DNA of 53,365 nt from an uncultured Duncaniella sp. (GTDB taxonomy: Bacteria; Bacteroidota; Bacteroidia; Bacteroidales; Muribaculaceae): contig CAJTMJ010000021.1 in NCBI GenBank assembly GCA_910577335.1, positions 1 to 53,365 on the forward strand. Direction: 5' to 3'. Under the pieces are notes generated by a model that worked only from the letters and a program-made list of their open reading frames with translations, did not search any database and was not told the DNA's origin. Positions 53,148 through 53,365 of this stretch are shown piece by piece. Both the position numbers and the translations under genes were made by a program. Position 1 is the stretch's first letter, and each line of letters opens with the position of its first letter.

Positions 53148-53182
53148 ATAATAGCTCTATGTCACGTAGGGCTATTATTTTT
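53148..53182 (+). terminator. Intrinsic terminator of the nucleoside kinase gene
   Basis: 12-bp stem with one G-T pair (53148-53159 with 53167-53178) and TTTTT at 53178-53182. Confidence 0.85.
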
Positions 53183-53330
53183 ATGTTTTGTCATTGCTAT
53201 TATTTTTATGTTTTATCCTTAAGGAAATGTCATTTTACTATATACTTTACTATATAATAATGTGGTATGCGGGTTTTTGGGTGTGTGGAATGATTTAATT
53301 GTTAAAATTATGTTAAAACATCATGAAATA

Positions 53331-53362
53331 TTTGGAGGGTTCGTGGAAAGTGCCTACCTTTG
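53331..53362 (+). promoter_or_regulatory. Promoter of a gene beyond the window edge
   Basis: TTTG (53331-53334), 20-bp spacer, TACCTTTG (53355-53362): the best consensus Bacteroidetes promoter in the window. It points off the right edge. Confidence 0.75.
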
Positions 53363-53365
53363 CAC

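Noticed and set aside
1..53365. tRNA or rRNA genes
   Set aside because: No cloverleaf with GTTC-A/GGTTCGA arms or rRNA-conserved stretch was noticed in any of the intergenic gaps; a dedicated search would be decisive.

Overview
The window looks like a chromosomal piece of a gut Bacteroidales bacterium, probably Muribaculaceae-like. This rests on three things: many promoters match the Bacteroidetes -7 motif TAnnTTTG, the gene families are typical (SusC, DUF4836, DUF5060, GH67/GH43/GH10 xylan genes, PorT-family barrel, sialate O-acetylesterase), and many exported proteins carry Bacteroidetes-style lipoprotein signals. The genus is an inference. No rRNA, tRNA, CRISPR array, phage or intact insertion sequence was seen.

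Layout. 1-4185: a small carbohydrate locus with the 3' end of a sialidase-like gene, a DUF1593 nucleoside-hydrolase-like protein, a DUF5060 glycosidase-like lipoprotein, and a divergent AraC regulator. 4305-14444: housekeeping genes for a thioredoxin-fold lipoprotein, malate dehydrogenase, acyl-CoA ligase, aspartate-semialdehyde dehydrogenase, pyruvate:ferredoxin oxidoreductase and a PorT-like barrel. 14506-16203: a membrane polyferredoxin and OxyR, divergent across an OxyR-like operator. 16285-21743: a RecD-like helicase, a MntA-HepT type VII toxin-antitoxin pair, a membrane-anchored pseudokinase, a composite repeat, a GNAT protein and a glycosyltransferase. 21861-27309: a DUF4836-like lipoprotein with an ABC ATPase and a MacB/FtsX-like permease, then a GH3 enzyme. 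27327-32724: ComM/YifB and cobalamin-dependent methionine synthase. 32788-44629 (minus strand): a glucuronoxylan cluster with a CE2-type esterase, GH67, GH43, GH10, GPH-family transporter, SASA-type esterase and a GH35/DUF5597 enzyme. It ends upstream in a truncated susC joined out of frame to a truncated GH10 gene. 45181-53122: recQ-recJ, a MscS channel, a clostripain-family lipoprotein and a nucleoside kinase.

How the parts fit. The xylan cluster can deacetylate and cut glucuronoxylan (GH10, CE2, SASA), remove 4-O-methylglucuronic acid (GH67), import products (GPH transporter) and finish them in the cytoplasm (GH43). Its own SusC/SusD uptake pair is missing: a deletion or assembly collapse has joined the first third of susC to the last ~120 codons of a second GH10 xylanase. 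OxyR appears placed to repress itself and to activate the divergent Fe-S protein. Most interesting for follow-up are the susC-GH10 scar, the OxyR-type operator, the pseudokinase, the composite CAATTGACA repeat that supplies stop codons to two genes, the coding minisatellite in the GH35-like gene, and two nearly leaderless promoters.
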